A DNA stretch of 64,000 nt from Corythucha ciliata (Eukaryota > Arthropoda > Insecta > Hemiptera > Tingidae), in the NCBI GenBank assembly GCA_038030265.1, contig CM075939.1, positions 39,909,253 to 39,973,252 on the forward strand, written 5' to 3'. The notes beneath the pieces are model-generated. The model did not search any database. It was not told where the DNA came from and saw nothing but the letters and a program-made list of their open reading frames with translations. The position numbers and the translations under genes were made by a program. Below, piece by piece: positions 37,401 to 49,485 of this stretch (position 1 is the stretch's first letter; each line of letters begins with the position of its first letter).

Positions 37401-40400
37401 TCCCCCAAAACTGCGGACTATTCCGTCGTAGAGGCGAATGGCTCCTTATCAGGAACTCGACTTCCAACTGCCAGGTTATTGTAGTATTCAACAAACGCGC
37501 AGACCAGCTCATGATCTTAGGAAAAGGGCAGCTTTTCTGAAAAGACAGCATGATGTCTGCTCGTGAAGGGTCTCACGAAATTGAGATTTTTACGGAGCTT
37601 GGGCTTTTTATGGCCTTTTCAATTAAAAAAAATAGTTTTTTAGTAAATCAAATCCGTGAAATGGATCATTTCGATGAGGCAACCCCACGAAATTGGGTTA
37701 TCAGCAAGCCCAAAACCACAACATTGGGTATTTAGCAAGCCCCAAAACCCACGAATTAAGGGTTTAGTTCTTCAGCGAAAAAACACCGCGAAATGAGCGT
37801 TATATTGAGCCAAGACCCGCAAAATTGGTTCTATAACTAGCAAATCCCAAGAAAGTTGCATTATAGTGAGCCAAAATTACGAAAATGTTTTGATTAGTGT
37901 GCTAAAACCGCGTAATTGTGATTTTGAATGAGAGGCAACCCTGCCAAGTTGGGGTTTCAGTAAGAAACAGCCGCAAAGCCGGGTTTTCAGCAACAGAACA
38001 ACCGAGCAACATTGGGTTTTCTATGAGCCAGAACCGCGACAATGGGATTTTAGCGAGAAAAATCAGCCCCCAAAAATGGTTTTTAGAGTGCGAAATCAGC
38101 GAACATGTTTGTTTTAGAGAGAGAGACCTGAAAAAATGGGTTTTTAGTGCGCAAAACCCGTGAAATTAGTATATGTATTATAAAAAAATATTTTAGTGAG
38201 CGAAATTCAGTGAAAGAGGGGCCCAATGATATCCAACTTTAATAAAGACGGCCCTGTTGACAGAGCTGGCACCCCTGGCGCTAACCGCACGACGCACTGG
38301 TAATGGTCTTTAGAAGAACCATAAAATAGGTAAAACACTTAATTGGAGAGTCGAAACCGCAAAATTGGGTTCTGTAAGGGCCAAATCACTGAAATTTGAA
38401 CTTCGAATAAGTCCAACCAGCTGAACTGCTTTTTGGAAGGACCAAAACCAGTGAAGTGGCGTTTTTGAAAAAGTCGCAAAAGTTTGGTTTTAAGGGACCG
38501 CACCCCATCCGCAATTGACCGTTCGAAGAACGTTTGTTAAACTTTAAATTGGTGAACTTTTCAAATTCAGGCCATCGACGTAACCAAAACCGTAGTGAAG
38601 GCGACTCAGGAACTAGCCGTTTCGTCACCGCGGTAACGAGGAATTGCCTAGCTGTGTAATTATGCCTATGTCCTCGAATCCTCGAAAACATGGGAATGGT
38701 GTAGTCCAGTGGGTCCCGGACCACCGTTTCAGGCCTCACACTTTTCTCAGGTGTCACACTTTTCTCTCGTTATTAAGTTTAAAAGGAGGCAAAACCCCAA
38801 CATTTAGGCTCTCAAAGAGCGAAAATATGTGAAATTTGGATTTGAAAGAGCCGAAACCACTAACCTGTGTATCTCAAATTTAGTTTTGAAGGAGCTAAAT
38901 TCGCGAGACTTGGTTTTGAAAGAACGAAAATCCGTCGGACTGGGATTTGTGAGACAAAGTGTAAAGGGGATAAATCCCAGAATTTGGCTTGGGTGAGATC
39001 CAAATTATTTACACAGCCGACAGTTAGCAAAATTTTTCGAAACTGGTTTTAGAAAAAGCACAAAATTTAGTCATGAAATTAGCCAAACCCACGAAATTCG
39101 ATTGTTGAAATAGCAGAAATCAGTGAAAACGGGTTTTAAATTTTTAAGGAGCCCAATCCGCGACATTAAATTTGTTTTAAAATAAGACAAATCCGCGAAA
39201 TAGGGAAAAATGCTAAAATCACGAAGTTTTGTCTTGCGCAAGTGCCCACAAATTAGTTGTTTGAAGTCGCTCACCCTGTAAAACTAATCGGCCACTAAAA
39301 AATGACCCCGAAACTTGCAATTTTGCGAAAATAAAAGAGGAGCCACTTGCAATTCCGCGAATATAAAGACCATAGGAACTAGCGATTTCGTGAATGTTCA
39401 ACCAGGGAACTTCAAATTTCGCCAACAATTTGGCTACACCGTGGTTCAATTTTGCGCCAATTCGCCAGACTTTGGGCGCTGTCTTGGCGTTCGATCGCTA
39501 GCCCGGGTCCCGTGGACACAAAATTACAATTTATGAGAAAATAAGGACCATAAACTCGCGATTTTTAGAATATTCAGAACCAAAACTTATAATTTCGCAG
39601 AAATTTAGCTCCACGTGATGACATTTAGTGGCTATTAGTCAAGATTATGAGAGCCCTCGAGAGCGGGACTCCACTCGCATTATGAAAAAACAAGAAAAGA
39701 CCCTGGAACTTGCCATTTCGTGAACGTAAAGACCGGAAACGTGATATTGCGTGAAAGTCGCAATTCGCAAGTCGAAACGCCTGGGCATCGTTGTCAAGCG
39801 TTACGCGTTATACTCGTTAGTCAAATTAAGTTTCTTCGCGGTTTAAGGGTTTAAATTTGGGGGAACGAATGGCCTGTTTATCGATTTTAGGACGTAAATA
39901 GACTGTGAGAAGTTACACATTCTGCAGGGCGCGTGTAATATATGGACCATTTGACCATTTTTAGAGCGTGAATCGCCCATTTCAGGGTGACCAGCTTTCC
40001 CCGGACATGTCCTACTTTTTAGAGCGTCCAGGGACGTCCATGCTCGTTTTTCAGAAGTCCGGGGAGAGGCCTCAATTGTCCTCCTTTTCGGTCACAAGTT
40101 GTAACGAAGTTTAGTCCGAACATCTTTCACGTTCAATACTGAGGGGCTTAGCATCTGACAGTCACCCCACAAAGTACATAGAACATTCGACCGTCAAAAC
40201 AGACAATCACGCGCGTTTGGAACTCTCTCTTCCAAAACAAGATGTTTCAAATTTGGAACCTTAAAAATGCAATTCAACAGATTTTTGTTATTTCCTACCC
40301 CGATTTCGCGGATTTTCACGCTTTTGTGAACCAAATTTTGCGGGGGTTTCGCTCCTACTAAAATCAGTTTCAAAGGTTAATTAGCTGATTGAAAAAATTA

Positions 40401-42956
40401 CTTTGTCTCTTTCAAAAACCAAATTCCCGAATTTGGTTTATTCATAGCCCAAATTTCGTCATTTTGGCCTCTACCAATTTTTGCGGACTTTTAATTTTTC
40501 AAAATCTTATTTCGCGGATTTGGTTCATTCAAAATAGTAAACAACAACTTTTAACGTTGAACTGATCAACGATTAGTCGTTGTCATAACTGCGTCATTCT
40601 ATTGTGGCCTACTTTCAAGCATCCTACATTTGTCCTACTTTTACGAGTAGAACCTCCTTTACGAGTCAGGTGCCCTCAGCAACTACTTTGCCATCTGGTG
40701 ACCTAAGATTGCCATATTTGGGACGTGAATAAGCCAGTTTGGCCGTATTTGGAGGCCGAATGGTCGCGTTAGCCATTTTCAGGGTAAATAAAATTATCTT
40801 CATATAGGCATTTTCAAGGCACGAATTAATCGTCAATTAAGTTATTTTTAGGCCGCCTGCGTCACTATTGCCAATTTTGGGGCGTAAATAGACAATTTAC
40901 CACATTTGGGACGTAAATAAGCCAGTTTTGTCATATTTGGAGCCCGAATGGTCGCTTTAGCCATTTTCAGGGTAGTAAATTAATCCGCATAGGCTTTATC
41001 AAGGCGTGAATCGTTAATTTAGTCATTTTTAGGCCGCATGCAGTCACTATTGCCAATTTTAGGGCGTAAATAGCCAGTTTGGTCATTTTCAGCGCCCAAA
41101 AAGTCAGTCCAGCCATTTTAAAAAGCGCGAACTGACCGCTCTGCCATTTGCAGGGGTGAGCGTAGTCAGTTTAGCCTTTTTTTGGGCGCGAACGGTCCCC
41201 GTCAAGCCAAAGGCGCGAATGGTCACTTCGGCCAGTTTTGGCCCCTGAAATGGTCGATTTTGCCATTTTAAGTGTAGGAAAAATCTGTTTAGGCATTTAC
41301 AGGATACGAACCCAGTTTAGGCATTTTTAGGCCTCGTCGTGTGTAGACCTAAGTTTAATTGTTTTTTGAGCGGGAACTACATGTTGTCCATTTTTAGCGC
41401 CAAGGGCCGATCTGGGACCTCTCTCATGGGTGGTGGGTGGGGGTAATCGAAACCTCTCCCCATCCCCCAGTACATCCCCAAAACCTGCCCACCATACCAC
41501 TCCCCTATGTTTAGTGCAAGTTTGCGCTCGGAGCGGGGGGGGGGGGGTAATTCTGCTGTTCCTGTGCTGTGTAAACATTTTTAGCCATTTTAAAGTCACG
41601 AATCGTCAGTTTTGCCACATTGGGGAAGCAAAAATAGTCAATTCAGCCGTTTTTTGGTCGCAAATAGTCCGCCAAGCTGTAAATATATTGGCGCGAATGA
41701 TCAAGATGGGCATTTTTGGCGCGCGAACGCTCAGTTCGGCCACTTATGGTGCACGAATGGGTCAGTTTGGTCATTTTTGGGCGCGCGAATGGTTAGTTTG
41801 GTCATTTTTGGGCGCGCGAAGCACTCGATCGGTCGATTTATAGCTATTTTCAGGGTGGGGATCATGGTCCGGTCAGGTATTTTCGGGCCAGCACGAATCG
41901 TCATTTCTTGAGCAGGAATTGCCAGTTCATAGCTATATTTTTAGTGCGCATGTTCAGCCATTTTCAAGGCGTGAATCGTCAGTTTTGCCTATATTCACGC
42001 CATTTTGGAGCGTAAGTATAGTCAGTTTAGCTGTTTTCATTGCGGGAATAGCAAAGTTTAGCTATTTTTAGTTGAGCGAAGCACACAATTTCTAAAGCAA
42101 ACCCTAAATCCGTGCCTGTTGCAGCCTATACTTACCAATGAGGTGCAGGATTTCTAGGCCGTTGATGAAGTTGTAAATTTTTCTCATGAACCCTTCCATG
42201 AAGATGACTTCGCTCAAACAAATGCACAAATAACGAAGCTTTGCCGGGAAGGTCTGATTAAAAATGGGGAAAAAAGGTTAAATTAATCTCATTTTCTCGG
42301 CACTAATTACTGAATGTGACGCGTACCTGTAACTCGGAAAAATCGTGCAATTGCATAGCCGTTGAGAAATCGAGAAGCATATGAGTCAAATTGGGGCATT
42401 TGTTGGCCAGTTCGTGTAGAACAGTGTGTGTTATTAATTCGATCGGCAGTTCGATGTACCTTAAACTTGGTCCGAATCGAACACTGCACCCTCCCCCCCA
42501 TCATCAAATTATATTTTATAGTAAAAAAAAACACGTAGATTTAAAGAATAATATCGAACCTGATGAGAGCTAGCAGTGATTCCAAGGAGAGAACGTGCAA
42601 GCCGGATACTTCTGGGCGCAATGACACGGCCCGCCACAGTCGAGTGTCGTATGCGATGCGACGCCATTTCCGACAGACTCGAGCTAAATTGCAGATCTCT
42701 CGGTGCGTCAAGTACGAGAAAATATGAAGTAATACTTTGTCCGGCAGTTTTTCTATTGTCTAAAAAAACACAAAAAAAACCACCCCCACCCCTCACCCAT
42801 GAGCGTCGTTTTCTTTTTGAAAGAAATCGGTCCACACACCAGGTCCACACTCTCAAAAAACATTATACTCACCGTATTGGCGAAAGGACTCCTGAGAACT
42901 CCCGTACCATCGTCAATATACACCTGAGACCTTTCGACGGCTAATTGACCCCAAAT
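34463..42956 (-). CDS. F-box/leucine-rich-repeat protein (ubiquitin ligase adaptor)
   Basis: Probable substrate receptor of an SCF (Skp1-Cul1-F-box) ubiquitin ligase. Exons, 5' to 3' on minus: 42956-42873, 42759-42560, 42483-42327, 42253-42136, 35841-35681, 35605-35500, 35411-35245, 35164-34962, 34890-34687, 34598-34463. Every junction is GT-AG and in phase; 511 aa plus stop from the first listed exon. The second exon is a clear F-box (IEKLPDKVLLHIFSYL, then VCRKWRRIAYDTRLW). Leucine-rich repeats follow, with LRYIELPIELITHTVL, KLRYLCICLSEVIF, LRVINLFGINFIDDSHID, VQELDITGTDLSTECL and RLELRWDPENLRFSDKSQ. The end is YYLLQNYRELIFN. The sequence is strongly like a conserved animal F-box/LRR protein, but I do not give a symbol because I cannot name the orthologue safely. 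The intron between 42136 and 35841 is 6.3 kb of repeats. The N-terminal start is not settled. Confidence 0.88.
36100..37170 (+). repeat. S1 element copy ending in GGGCGTAGCC module
   Basis: S1 units, then GGGGCGTAGCCAGCC with a G12 run (~37026), then GTGAGAACAAGTCAGGTGC. The same order and several unique landmarks (ATACTAATTTACTGACGCA, GCTCATATTTAAAGCTGG) recur at 58430-59930. These are two copies of one long element, not independent arrays. Confidence 0.7.
37590..39230 (+). repeat. S4 degenerate array
   Basis: Units of about 30-35 bp: AAACCCGCGAAATTGGGTTTT followed by GAGCC (read as two blocks). It is the longest S4 run in the window. 38240-38330 and 38520-38760 are interruptions of unclear origin. 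Confidence 0.65.
39260..39800 (+). repeat. Degenerate CTTGCAATTTCGCG array
   Basis: Repeated GAAACTTGCAATTTTGCG and CGTGAATGTTC-type units with 'aaagacc' spacers, similar to 20480-21060. No gene seen. Confidence 0.5.
39985..40110 (+). mobile_element. GGTGACCAGCTTTCCCCGG element fragment
   Basis: GGTGACCAGCTTTCCCCGG, then ACATGTCCTAC and repeated TCCGGGG and GTCCTCCTTTTCGG motifs. This is the style of common animal DNA-transposon ends. A related part (TTTGTCCTACTTTTACGAG) is at 40620-40660. Confidence 0.4.
40690..42080 (+). repeat. S2 array with ~190-bp higher-order repeat
   Basis: 30-bp S2 units. Between 40706 and 41085 a block of about six units is duplicated: GGGACGTGAATAAGCCAG...TATTGCCAATTTTGGGGCG and GGGACGTAAATAAGCCAG...TATTGCCAATTTTAGGGCG. 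It is a higher-order repeat at ~190-bp spacing. Confidence 0.65.
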
Positions 42957-45640
42957 CTGAAAACGTGTGTACCCGTTTTTTGAGTAAAATTCACTCCCGA
43001 GCGCCTCTTATTTGTTTGTATTTGCTCGTCTACTGACATCGTCGCCCATTGTTTTCCTCGAATCCTTTTAATCTTGAGAGCTCAAATCCTTATTTGTTTT
43101 ATTTGTTCTCTTTTTTCTGTCACTTCCGAGACAAGGGAGAAAAGATTAAAAACTATCTTAAGTTGTTCTGGATTTTGTTTTAAAAATAGGCACTACCCTG
43201 GATCCAGGCTGTCCACTCGTGTTTTTCCATGTTTTCGGAATACAAAAAAAAAATGGATTTGTGCATGGCAGACTGTTTCAATTGACTTGATAAGGCTAAT
43301 TAGTCAATTTTTGGTTTAAATAATAAATTAATCCCTAAAATATTTAACCCCCTTTTATTTTAGAAATCCATAAATAGAACCAACGCTTCAACTTACCCGT
43401 CATCATGAGCCATCTGGGCGCTCTTGTTTTTTTCTTTTTTTCTTCCTTCTTGAGGAGGAAAAACAACAAAACCAAACAAATCCTGCATGCAGAAAGCAAA
43501 CTCGCTAATTAAAACCTGCAGTTTTTTAATAAAGTAAACGTCCATCGTTTTTGTCCGATACAGTAAGCCGTCCTCTGGGCTCTTATTTGACTTTTCAATA
43601 AAATACAAAAAAAAATTAATTTAATTTTAATAAAGAAGGCGTAATTACGAAATAGCGAGCGAGTTATTGAAAAATTTCTTACAGTGGCGGCTCTAAAATT
43701 CGAACTGCCGTCCTTTATGCCGAAAACGGACGTCGTCGCTTCAACGGACAGCTTACCCCACATGTCCATGGCTTGACGCAAAGAAAAAAAAAAAACATTT
43801 TTTTTTTACTATGTAATGACGGGTAGGACCGACGGGGAGTGTGACCGAAATACTTCCGATCGGTGATTTTCTTGAATTGGTAAACAAATTCGGGGTTGTA
43901 TTTTTTAGCATGTGAGTGTGGTTTACAGCGATTTCACGCGTCCTTTGAATATTTTTTGTGTGGTTCTCAAAATTCAATTCTTGTATGGAATCAACGTGAT
44001 TCTCAGTCTGACCGATTATCTGATCACAGCAACGGTGTAGTACGATCCAATTAAGTGGGTGATTGGTGAGTGGAGGGGGGGGGGCGTATATTCTGGATCC
44101 GGGAAACACTCCTGGATTTTGATGTTACGCTGTGTTACATGAGTCAACATCGCTTTAATGGAAATATATTTGGCTATAATACGATTGACCCAAATTTCTA
44201 ATCAATTCCGTACATTAACAATTACTGATGTCGCAATCATACGCACCCCACCTCCTTCCCTTTCAACCAGCCAACCTGTCACCCAAGAATGTAAAGACTA
44301 AATGAACAACCCTTCCCCTTCTCTCTTACTCTGCCAATGTTTTTTCAACCATCGAATCGTGCGAAAAAAAAGGGAAAGAAAAGAAACGAAAACAAAACCA
44401 ACGAAAAATTCACCTTTGAATGAGATAGCCAGGTGCCACTATGCGGACGACGAAAACAAAATAAGGGAAGGGCGCGGGACAAGAGGACGGGTTTTTTACG
44501 GGGAACAAAATATTTTCCACTGTCACGATTCAATAAATTAAAGCTAAAATGAGCGTAACGCGTAATGAATAAGACAAACGGGTTTGGCACCTGGCCCAGA
44601 CCAAACGAGACGACACCCGGCGAGTTCACGCTCCTTCACCACGGCTCCCCTCCCTATCATCCATGAATCGATTGACAAATTTTCAATTTTTTTTAGACGA
44701 GTAAGGTTTTGCGGAGGACTGGATTTCTGAGTAGAATCCCTTCCTGTTGTTTAAAAATACAAATTAAATTGCGCCAGCGAATAAAGTTTAAACAATGACA
44801 GGATTTCAATTAAAACCCATACCGTGGATGGGGTAAAGGGGTTGTCATCGATTCTACTTCGAGTGACGAGGGTTCTCGTTTGAAATGAAAGTTATTTTTA
44901 ATATGTTTGGCATCTTTCCTTTATGGAAACAGGGTCGACGTTCGTTAACAATTTTTCTTTTGATCGTTCCAAGAAAATAAATTTTTAAGCTTTTGACACG
45001 TGAACCCAACAAATTTTTGAAGAGCTTAATGCCCACATCCCACCCGTCCCTCAAAAATACATGCAGCGACTTCATTATTTTCACAATCTTAATAATATTT
45101 GAAGAATTTAACTTTTTATCTAAAAGTTAAAATGTCCTTTGCCTCGATACACCCCTTGTTCTCTATATGTACAATATCGGGTTTTAAGAAATTTAGAAGA
45201 AAGGAGGATAGCCTTTGTTTTAGCCAATAAGACAATATGACCTTTGTTCTTACAATTCAAATAAATGGGAAATAAGAAGTGAAGAAGGAAAAGGAGAAAG
45301 GAAATGATAAAATACTTCAAATAAGGACTGCGATAACGTCTTTCGAATGACTTAACACGAACAATTACCAGCAGCCTATTCCCGGTGCCAAATGTAGAAG
45401 CGGATAACACCTGAGCGCCCAAAGGGTCAATCTGCACAAGGGCCAACCTGGATTAATTGGACCAAAGATCAAAGAGCGGTTAGAGGTCCTAAATAGGTAG
45501 GGTCAACCTGACATTTCTCGAGCATGTTTTTGGGGCCAATTTAGAGTCATGTTCGGATCAAGAGGGGGGGGGGGCACGCACTCCCATCTGGGCCATTCTA
45601 GCTAGTCAACAACACTGAAAAGTTTGGCCTGCGATCTGAC
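42957..45640. other. Unassigned region 5' of the F-box/LRR gene
   Basis: Apart from the candidate exon at 43683-43771 I see no splice-consistent coding exon. A small piece at 43393-43420 (minus, QMAHDDG then GTAAGT) has a strong donor but the wrong phase for the next exons. The sequence is mostly non-repetitive, with G10 and poly-A/T runs. The promoter probably lies here, around 44-44.7 kb, but cannot be fixed. Confidence 0.4.
43683..43771 (-). CDS. Candidate N-terminal or alternative exon of the F-box/LRR gene
   Basis: The minus strand reads MDMWGKLSVEATTSVFGIKD, then GSSNFRAAT, then donor GTAAGA. A T-rich tract and AG precede it. Its 29 codons resemble the confirmed exon at 42956-42873 (IWGQLAVERSQVYIDDGTG...), sharing WG.L.VE......I.DG. 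It ends in phase 0 and would join that exon in frame. It may be the preceding exon, an alternative first exon, or a decayed duplicate. Confidence 0.45.
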
Positions 45641-45649
45641 GATCCAAAA

Positions 45650-46850
45650 ATGGGCTGTTCGGCTTTAAAACAGAATTACGTCGCCAAAGTTTGATTTATT
45701 AGCTCAAAGAATCGAAATTTCACGGCAAATAAAGTATTAAAGCGTGTTGTCGAATTCGCGATTTCTATGGGGGCAACTACATGCCCCCATGTAGCGCTAA
45801 TGCGCGCTAAAATTTAGAAAAAGCGTAAATTCACTGCTAAAATTCAGAAAAGCCGCTAATTCATGGCTATAAACGTAAAGACATCGCTCATATACTGCTG
45901 AAGTTGAGGGAAAGCGCTAATAATTCCCAGCTCAAATTAAGAAACAGAGCTAATTTGCTGCTCAAATTTAAAAAAAAAAACGATAATTCACCGTAAAAAT
46001 GGGGGAAAAGCGCTAATATGACGCTAACATTGAGATAGAGCGCACATTTAAAGCTAAAATTGAGAGAACACCAAACCGCGATTTCTGGAGTCATTTTCAT
46101 GGCTAAAATCGCGGCAACCGTTACAGTTAATTCGCGGCTAAAATTGAGATAAAGCACTAATTCGTTGCTATTTGTGATTATACATCACCAATTCGTGGCT
46201 AATATGGAGACAGAGCGATATATGTGATTCTAAGCTAAAATTGAGGAAATGCGCTAACACGTTGTTAATAACTAACTCACTGCTCAAATTGAAGAACAGT
46301 GATATTTGATTTTAAAATGGAGGAAAATCGCTAATTCACCGCTAAAAAGGAAAATGCGGTCTAAACCATCGCTAAACGTGAAGAAGTAGCTAATACTCTA
46401 TACTGAACTTGATAGCGTGCGCAAATTCGTGTCTAGAAATGGAAGGAATCGCCGATTCACTGCTGAAGTTGAGGAAAGCACATATTCCGAGCAATTGAGA
46501 TAAAGCGCCGATTCGTAGCTAAATCGTGATAAAGGGCGAATTCGTAGCATTTGAGAAAAATCGCGTATTCACTGTCTAAAATTGAGGAAATTCGAATTCG
46601 CTATAACACTGATAAAAAGCGCTAATCGTGGCTCAATTTAAAGCGCTTATTCATGGCTAAAAGTTAAAACAGTTGCTGATTCACAGCATTAATCAATAAA
46701 TGAGGTAATTTGCGGCTAAATCAAAGAGAAATCTCATTCGTAGATAAAATTGAGAGAAAACCAATTCGCGATTTCCGGTGCCAACTTAATGGCTAAAATT
46801 GATAAAAATCCATAATTTTTACGCTGCGCAAAAATTATAATTTCGTTGAT
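45650..46850 (+). repeat. S1 array, forward
   Basis: Units GCTAATTCACTGCTAAAAT / TGAGAAAAAGCG with landmark blocks CAAACCGCGATTTCTGGAG near 46070 and CAATTCGCGATTTCCGGTG near 46760. No gene seen. Confidence 0.75.
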
Positions 46851-46859
46851 TTTTTGGAG

Positions 46860-47397
46860 ACTGATGTGAGAGGACTCATTGAGATCACAGTCCGAGGGCC
46901 TATATGTGTAGTTTCACCAGTGATTAGACTACATAAGCTTTGGATCAATCGATTGGGCGATTTCATGGCCAAATAAGCAATTTAAGAGGATATTTAACAG
47001 TTTTCGTCCCATTTCGTGGGTTAATTGGGATACAAAATCGTCAATTTTTTCCGCCAAATAGCTTGTTTATTGGGGAAAGAAAACTCTTTTTTCCTTTTCT
47101 TTTTTTACACAAATATTCGGGCTAATTTTTTGGTTAACATTCAGCGATTTGCTGGGAGGGATTTGCAAACTTTTTCATTGGTATATTCTCGGCCCGGCCG
47201 GAGACCAGAGATCGGGTTCCAGGCCCGGAGACTCCGGGCGAGTCCGTACACCGAAAACAGGTGATCTGCGTGCTTTTGGGGCAAGTCCGCGGCTACAATT
47301 GAGAAAAAGCGCTCGTCTACTGGTAAAACTGAGATAAATCGTACATTTGTGGCTAAAATTGATTAAAACCGCCAATTCACGGTTGAAATTGAGAAAT
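46860..47397. other. Mixed region between arrays
   Basis: 46860-47160 is unique-looking. 47180-47270 is GC-rich with CCCGGCCGGAGACC and CCCGGAGACTCCGGGC palindromes. 47290-47397 holds a few S1 units. No gene seen. Confidence 0.4.
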
Positions 47398-47538
47398 AGT
47401 GCGGAATTTCCTGAAGATTTAAATGAGCCCTTGAAATCCAGGATTGGTGAAGAAATACGGCGATAATTTACGTAACGCCGAGTAGGCGAGGTATGATTGG
47501 AGGGGGGTCGAGGAAACACATGTACAACTCTCCCTTAA
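47398..47538 (+). mobile_element. TTAA hairpin element, right half only
   Basis: GCGGAATTTCCTGAAG...CCAGGATTGGTG...GAGGTATGATTGGAGG...CAACTCTCCC, then TTAA (47535-47538). It matches the right arm of the 9779-10171 and 54630-55036 elements; the left arm is absent. Confidence 0.75.
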
Positions 47539-47544
47539 GGACTT

Positions 47545-48390
47545 GCCCAAGGCTTGAGAAATGGTGTGTTTTACTCTACTAAAAATGGTTTGACAGCTGA
47601 TAACTATTCTCTTCTAGCTAAACTAGCTATTCCAAGCATAAAAACGGCTAAGCTGATTATACTCGCGCCCCAAAATGGCAATGCTAACGATTTGCACACT
47701 GAAAATTGCTATACTGACTATTTTCGCGCTACAAATAGCCAAACTGTCAATTCACCCTTCTGAAATGACATCACACGCCCTAAAAATGGCTAACCTGACG
47801 ATTCTTGCAGCCCTGATAAGCAGACAATAGTCCTCGCTATGAAAATGACTCAATCGACCACTCGGGCGCCAAAAATGGCCAATAATTCACGCTAACGCAG
47901 GATGAACTGACGAGTTTTGTCCCAAAATGGCAGAACTGATTATTTGGGTGCTAAAAACAGAACAGGCAATTCTTGCTTTAAAAAATTGTCAAATTGACTC
48001 TACGCAACCTAAAATTGGTCAACTGTATGGTTCGCGCCCTTTCTAATACCTGAACAGATTATTCCTTCACTTGAAATGGGTTAATCAGCCATCCATTTGC
48101 CAGAAATGGCCCAAGTGTCCATTCGCGCCTTGCCCTGACAGACTATCAAACAACGGCTACACTGACTATTCGCGTCCTAAAATGGTAGAACAGACAGCTC
48201 TGAAAATGGCAGAACAGACAACTCTGAAAATGACAAAACTGACAATTCGCGCGCTAAAATACAGACGATTCCTCCCCTGGAAATGGCAAAGGTGACCATT
48301 CGCACTCAAAATATGGACAAACTGACAACTCGCGCTGTGAAAATGGTTAAACTGACTGATCACTAAAATCGATCCACTGGTCATTCGTTT
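47545..48390 (-). repeat. S2 array, reversed
   Basis: Units AAAATGGCNAANCTGAC / NATTCGCGCCC of about 30 bp, e.g. 48170-48260 with CTGAAAATGGCAGAACAGAC repeated. No gene seen. Confidence 0.7.
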
Positions 48391-48644
48391 CATTAGTTGT
48401 GTGGGCCTATATGATCGGTTTATGGGTAGGAGTGGGGGAAAATTATCAGTTTTAGAACTGGAAAATCCAATTTTCGTGCTTACAGCTAACTAGGTGTCTT
48501 CGTGTTCGTGATAGGGTTAAGGGAGTTTGCGAATGATCGTAGTCATGCAGCTGAACAGCCAGTTTACGGTGTGAAATTACAAGTTTTGAGGTTGGATACA
48601 TTTTTTGGGTATTAACGATTTCCTCGCTTCCCCTAGAACCAGCG

Positions 48645-48930
48645 TGTTGGGACTCGAACCTGCATCCGAGCGCTACCCAAAGGGGGGGGGGGCTCGAGCC
48701 CCTCCGTAGATCCGTACCTGATACGAGTTATTCTTCCGAGCGTGCGATGTGTTCTCAAGTCTGTAACTATCTTGCCTTACAGAATTATAAGTACCTACCC
48801 ATTTAATTTCGTAGAAATTGTTCTTCAAATTTTACCTGAATTTGGTCAGAAAATTTCACGAAACTGGTCAGGGAAAACCGGGAAAAGTCAGGGAATCCCA
48901 CGCGATCCGTTCTGTCGCAACCCTGTCATG
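48645..48930 (-). mobile_element. tRNA-derived SINE-like fragment
   Basis: The minus strand has GGGTAGCGCTCGGATGCAGG followed by TTCGAGTCCCAAC (perfect B box). On the plus strand GGTCAGGGAAAACCGGG and AAAGTCAGGGAATCCC follow ~180 bp away. The same two parts sit together at 13704-13840. Confidence 0.5.
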
Positions 48931-48999
48931 TCTCGTCTCACATCTGAAATATGATTCACTTGTCTATGACCCCCCCCCCCTCCCCGGAGTATAGAAAAA

Positions 49000-49450
49000 A
49001 CACCAAATCACGGGATAAAATTTTAAAAAGCCCTAATTTGTAGCAAAAATTGAGGAAAACAAATCACGGCTTAAATACGGCTAAAATCATAAAAAACGCT
49101 AGTTCATGGCTAAAATCAAGAAAAATCGCAAAATAAAAAAAAATTGAGACTTTCTAATTTAGGGACACACATGAGAAAAAGCGCTAACGGTTAAAATTGA
49201 GGACACGGCAAGTCGCGGTTTCAGGAGGCAACTTCGTGGCTAAAATTGAGAAAAAGCGCTAATTTATGGCTAAAAGTGAAAATAATCGTGAATTCGCGAC
49301 AAAAATTCAGATAAACGCTTCTTGCCGTTGAAATTGAGGCAAAACGCCAACTTTCGGCTAAAATATAGGGAAAATCGCTGATTTCCGGCTTAAATTAAGA
49401 AAAAGCGCTAATTGGCGGATGAAGTGTAGAAAAAGCGCTAACTCGTGGCT
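49000..49450 (+). repeat. S1 array, outer part of the left palindrome arm
   Basis: Forward S1 units with landmark GTCGCGGTTTCAGGAGGC at 49205. From 49173 onward it is mirrored at 57000-57309. Confidence 0.75.
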
Positions 49451-49485
49451 ACGTAAAAATTATATGTATTTCTTGTTTATTTATG

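Larger units (their letters stand above)
35842..42135 (-). other. 6.3-kb repeat-filled intron of the F-box/LRR gene
   Basis: Holds an S1 array (36100-37030), S4 arrays (37590-39230 and 40250-40530), an AATTTCG array (39260-39800), a GGTGACCAGC element fragment (39985-40110), an S2 array with higher-order repeat (40690-42080), and three G10-G13 runs. No open frame in it is a convincing gene. Confidence 0.85.

Noticed and set aside
43393..43420. Mini-exon QMAHDDG with donor GTAAGT
   Set aside because: Good donor, but its phase gives a stop in both downstream exons (42956 and 42759).
43753..44109. 118-codon minus-strand open frame (LNWIVLHRCCDQIIG...)
   Set aside because: No consistent splice link to the F-box/LRR exons and no recognisable domain; part is simple T-rich translation.
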